From: G965204755 sp965243415
GTDB taxonomy: Bacteria; Acidobacteriota; Vicinamibacteria; Marinacidobacterales; Marinacidobacteraceae
Assembly: GCA_965243415.1 (NCBI GenBank)
Contig: OZ251549.1
Coordinates: 248,001 to 312,000, forward strand
DNA length: 64,000 nt
Reading direction: 5' to 3'
Below are positions 61,882 to 64,000 of the stretch, piece by piece; positions within the stretch are counted from its first letter, which is position 1, and each line of letters starts with the position of its first letter. A model generated the notes under the pieces. The model was not told where the DNA came from and did not search any database. It worked only from the letters and a program-made list of their open reading frames with translations. Position numbers and translations under genes: made by a program.

Positions 61882-64000
61882 CCACCCCCAGCGAGCCGTC
61901 GCGATCCCGCGAAAAGATCCAGGAGACCGGCCCGCGGGGGGTGTACTCGACGACGATGATGGATTCTTCCGTGGTGGACAGACTGGACGAGTAACGGACG
62001 CTCAGGTCCGGCGAGAGTTGCTTCCCGAGCGTGACGCGCGCCGTCGGATTGCTGAAGTGGCCGATCAGGAACGGATCGATGCTGAACCGGTCGATCCCGA
62101 AGACCCGGCCGGCGCGGCGCCCGATCAGGTTGCTCAACTGCTGGCTGAGCAGGGTGGCGGCAGTGGCGGCCGCCACTTCGTCGTCCCCCCCGGCGCGCAG
62201 CAGGTCCTGTTCGGGGGCGCCCGACAGGAGCCGCAGGATGTCCGGCTCGCGCAGGGGCGGCTCCGAACTGAGGTTCGCCTGGATCTGTTCCGTGGTCCCG
62301 GCGGCGCGCAGACGCACCCGGTAACTGCGAACGGTGGTCTCGGCCTCGAGGTCGAAGACCGGCTCGATGCCTTCGGGATCGATGAAGTCGGCGCGGCCGG
62401 AGACGATCTGGAACCGGTGGGCGCCGAAGAACACTTCGCCGCCGACCAGGTCGGCGCGGCCGAGGAGCGCCGGGGCACCGGCGGTCCCGCGCAGACCGAG
62501 GTCGGCGGCGGCGGCCAATTCGAAGATGGAGTTCCGCACGGTGAAAGGGGAAGCGGTCCCCACCTGCACATCCAGGCGGAACCCGTCCAGGGTCCCCGCT
62601 TCCGGAGCGGACGACTCGGTCACGGCGTTCAGGTCCGAGAGGATGCTGGAGAACAGTTCGTACTCGCGGCTCCAGACGGCGTCCTCCAGGGTCACCGTTC
62701 CGGTCAACAGGCGCAGGTCGCGGTCGCCGAGCACCCGGAGGTCGGCGCTCACCAGGGCGGAGAGATCCGCGGGATAGCGCAGGCGGGCGTCCGTGATCCG
62801 CATCCGCAGGTCGGTCGCGTCCGCCTCCGCGTCGGCGAAGGAGATCGAACCGGAGACCACCGCGGTCCCGGAACCGAGCCGCCCGGCGACCTCCGCGGCG
62901 CGCACCGTGTTCCGGTCGAAAGTGATCTCGCCGGCCACTTCCCGGAGCGCGTGGGGGAAGCCGGCGAACCGGAAACTCCCGTCGCGGAGGCGGCCGGCGC
63001 CGACGATCCCCGGGGAGGTCCAGGGCCCCCGGACATCCACATCGAGACTCAGTTCCCCTTCCGCGTCCAGACCTTCGACGAGCGGTTCGGCGGCGGCGAG
63101 CGAGGTCTGCCCGGAGAGCGAGAGGTCGAGCCGCTCCCCGTCGAGGTCCACCGCGCCGGCCAGGAGGAGCCGCGCCTCGTCCCGGCGCAGTTCCAGCGGG
63201 TCGAGTTCCACCCGCGCATTCGCCAGGCGCACTGCTGCCGGCCCGGTGAGGGAGGCGGAGAAGTCCGGGGCGGTGAGGTCGAGGCCGGTGATCGTGGCGC
63301 TGCCGGTCATCCACTCGTCGTGGGGATTCTCGATATGGAAGTCACCCTCCCCGCTGGCGATCACCGAGAAGCCCTGTTCGGCGGCGGCGGCGGAGATCAG
63401 GGGGGCGACTTCGACGCCGCGGACGGTGACCGTTCCGCCGCCTTCGGTTCCGAGCGGCACCACCCCTTCCATCCGGAAGGAAGCCGCTCCGGAGTCGAGG
63501 GCGCCGCTGCCGACGAAAGTCTCGCCGCGCACGGCGCCGGTGATCGAACCCGGGCCGAGGGGCAGGCCGAGGACGGCCGCCGCCGGCACCCGGGCGTCGA
63601 GGTCGAGCGCCGGGACGAGCAGGTCGCCGCCGATGTCGAGGGTGAAGTCGGAACGGATCGAGATCCACTCCGGCGCCAGGCCCGGCGTCAGCGGGAAATC
63701 CGCGCCGGTGAGCCGCCCGTCCATCTCCCATTCGACGAGTCCGATGTCGAGGGAACCCTCGGCGGCGCCGCCCCGGAACTCGCCGGCCACGGGATCCAGC
63801 CGGGCTCGCTCGCCGTCGAGGGTCCAGGACACCCGCGCCTCGTCGAAGGGCTGTTCCAGGAAGTCGCCGTTCCGGCCGGTGACCGCCCCGCGCCCGGTGT
63901 AGCGCTCGCTCCGCCGCACCGTCTCGCTGTGGCCGGTGGCGGTCCCCGAAGCCACCAGGTCCCACTCCAGGAAGTCCACGATCTCGGGGATGTCCCAGTC
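61856..64000 (-). CDS. TamB-family translocation protein, 3' part (truncated by window edge)
   Basis: About 714 residues are visible and the frame remains open at the right edge. Beta-rich repeats characteristic of the TamB/AsmA-like lipid-transfer rod fill most of it (for example VTVRGVEVAPL, DRDLRLLTGTVTLEDAVW). The conserved TamB C-terminal domain (DUF490) closes it: SGAPEQDLL, LLSQQLSNLIG, RVFGIDRFSIDP, LGKQLSPDLSVRYSS and a terminal FHRSF. It spans the periplasm and acts with a TamA-type barrel in outer-membrane protein or phospholipid transport. Confidence 0.9.
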   Translation of the reverse strand, partial: DWDIPEIVDFLEWDLVASGTATGHSETVRRSERYTGRGAVTGRNGDFLEQPFDEARVSWTLDGERARLDPVAGEFRGGAAEGSLDIGLVEWEMDGRLTGADFPLTPGLAPEWISIRSDFTLDIGGDLLVPALDLDARVPAAAVLGLPLGPGSITGAVRGETFVGSGALDSGAASFRMEGVVPLGTEGGGTVTVRGVEVAPLISAAAAEQGFSVIASGEGDFHIENPHDEWMTGSATITGLDLTAPDFSASLTGPAAVRLANARVELDPLELRRDEARLLLAGAVDLDGERLDLSLSGQTSLAAAEPLVEGLDAEGELSLDVDVRGPWTSPGIVGAGRLRDGSFRFAGFPHALREVAGEITFDRNTVRAAEVAGRLGSGTAVVSGSISFADAEADATDLRMRITDARLRYPADLSALVSADLRVLGDRDLRLLTGTVTLEDAVWSREYELFSSILSDLNAVTESSAPEAGTLDGFRLDVQVGTASPFTVRNSIFELAAAADLGLRGTAGAPALLGRADLVGGEVFFGAHRFQIVSGRADFIDPEGIEPVFDLEAETTVRSYRVRLRAAGTTEQIQANLSSEPPLREPDILRLLSGAPEQDLLRAGGDDEVAAATAATLLSQQLSNLIGRRAGRVFGIDRFSIDPFLIGHFSNPTARVTLGKQLSPDLSVRYSSSLSTTEESIIVVEYTPRGPVSWIFSRDRDGSLGVDVRFHRSF

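Overview
This is a high-GC (about 70% by eye) bacterial chromosome segment. Several features point to Acidobacteriota: a von Willebrand A protein of the acidobacterial type, a TPR plus VCBS plus ASPIC/UnbV protein, a split cytochrome b followed by a multiheme cytochrome c and an aa3-type oxidase, and tetratricopeptide-rich secreted proteins. That placement is inference, because no rRNA or tRNA gene is present. The first ~5.7 kb and the ParA cassette near 18-19.6 kb have lower GC and look acquired.

Layout. 1-16.4 kb is a defence or mobile island. It holds a gene split by an IS1380-type element, a C5-cytosine methyltransferase, two paralogous proteins with a sigma-70 region-4-like helix-turn-helix, an intact Vsr mismatch endonuclease, decayed copies of the same vsr and HTH genes, a DUF1828/DUF1829-like protein, and a Type III-like restriction operon (res, then a PIN-domain RNase, then mod) in which all three reading frames overlap. 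16.4-19.7 kb carries a VWA protein and a ParA ATPase with two tandem SAP-like partners. 19.7-31 kb is a minus-strand respiratory cluster (Rieske, split cytochrome b, octaheme cytochrome c, oxidase subunits II, I, III, III' and IV). 31-37 kb is a translationally coupled trpDCFBA operon ending in a DAHP-synthase-like protein that has lost its catalytic residues. 37.3-39.1 kb is an array of ~68-bp tandem repeats. 39-58 kb holds two exported amidases, FmdB, three tandem TPR proteins, a 1221-residue TPR/VCBS/UnbV protein, an ABC-F ATPase, RNase HI, PhzF and a sigma-70 factor. 58.3-64 kb is an outer-membrane biogenesis block (SurA-like, BamA/TamA-like, TamB-like).

Most notable find. The minus-strand gene at 52258-52971 is a peroxidase-related AhpD/CMD-family protein whose CxxC redox motif reads Cys-His-Tyr-UGA. 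The frame continues for another 128 codons through the conserved C-terminal half, and a compact hairpin with a G-starting loop lies 18 nt after the UGA. This is what a bacterial selenoprotein with a bSECIS looks like, and a standard gene caller would stop it at the UGA.

Other themes. Duplication followed by decay recurs: vsr/HTH cassettes, the 3' end of the selenoprotein gene, the ParA partners, the TPR genes and the 68-bp array. The tetranucleotides ACGT and AGCT are strikingly rare outside the acquired regions. Many first-in-operon genes have a TANAAT/TAGACT-like -10 box only 8-13 nt before the start codon, suggesting leaderless transcripts.
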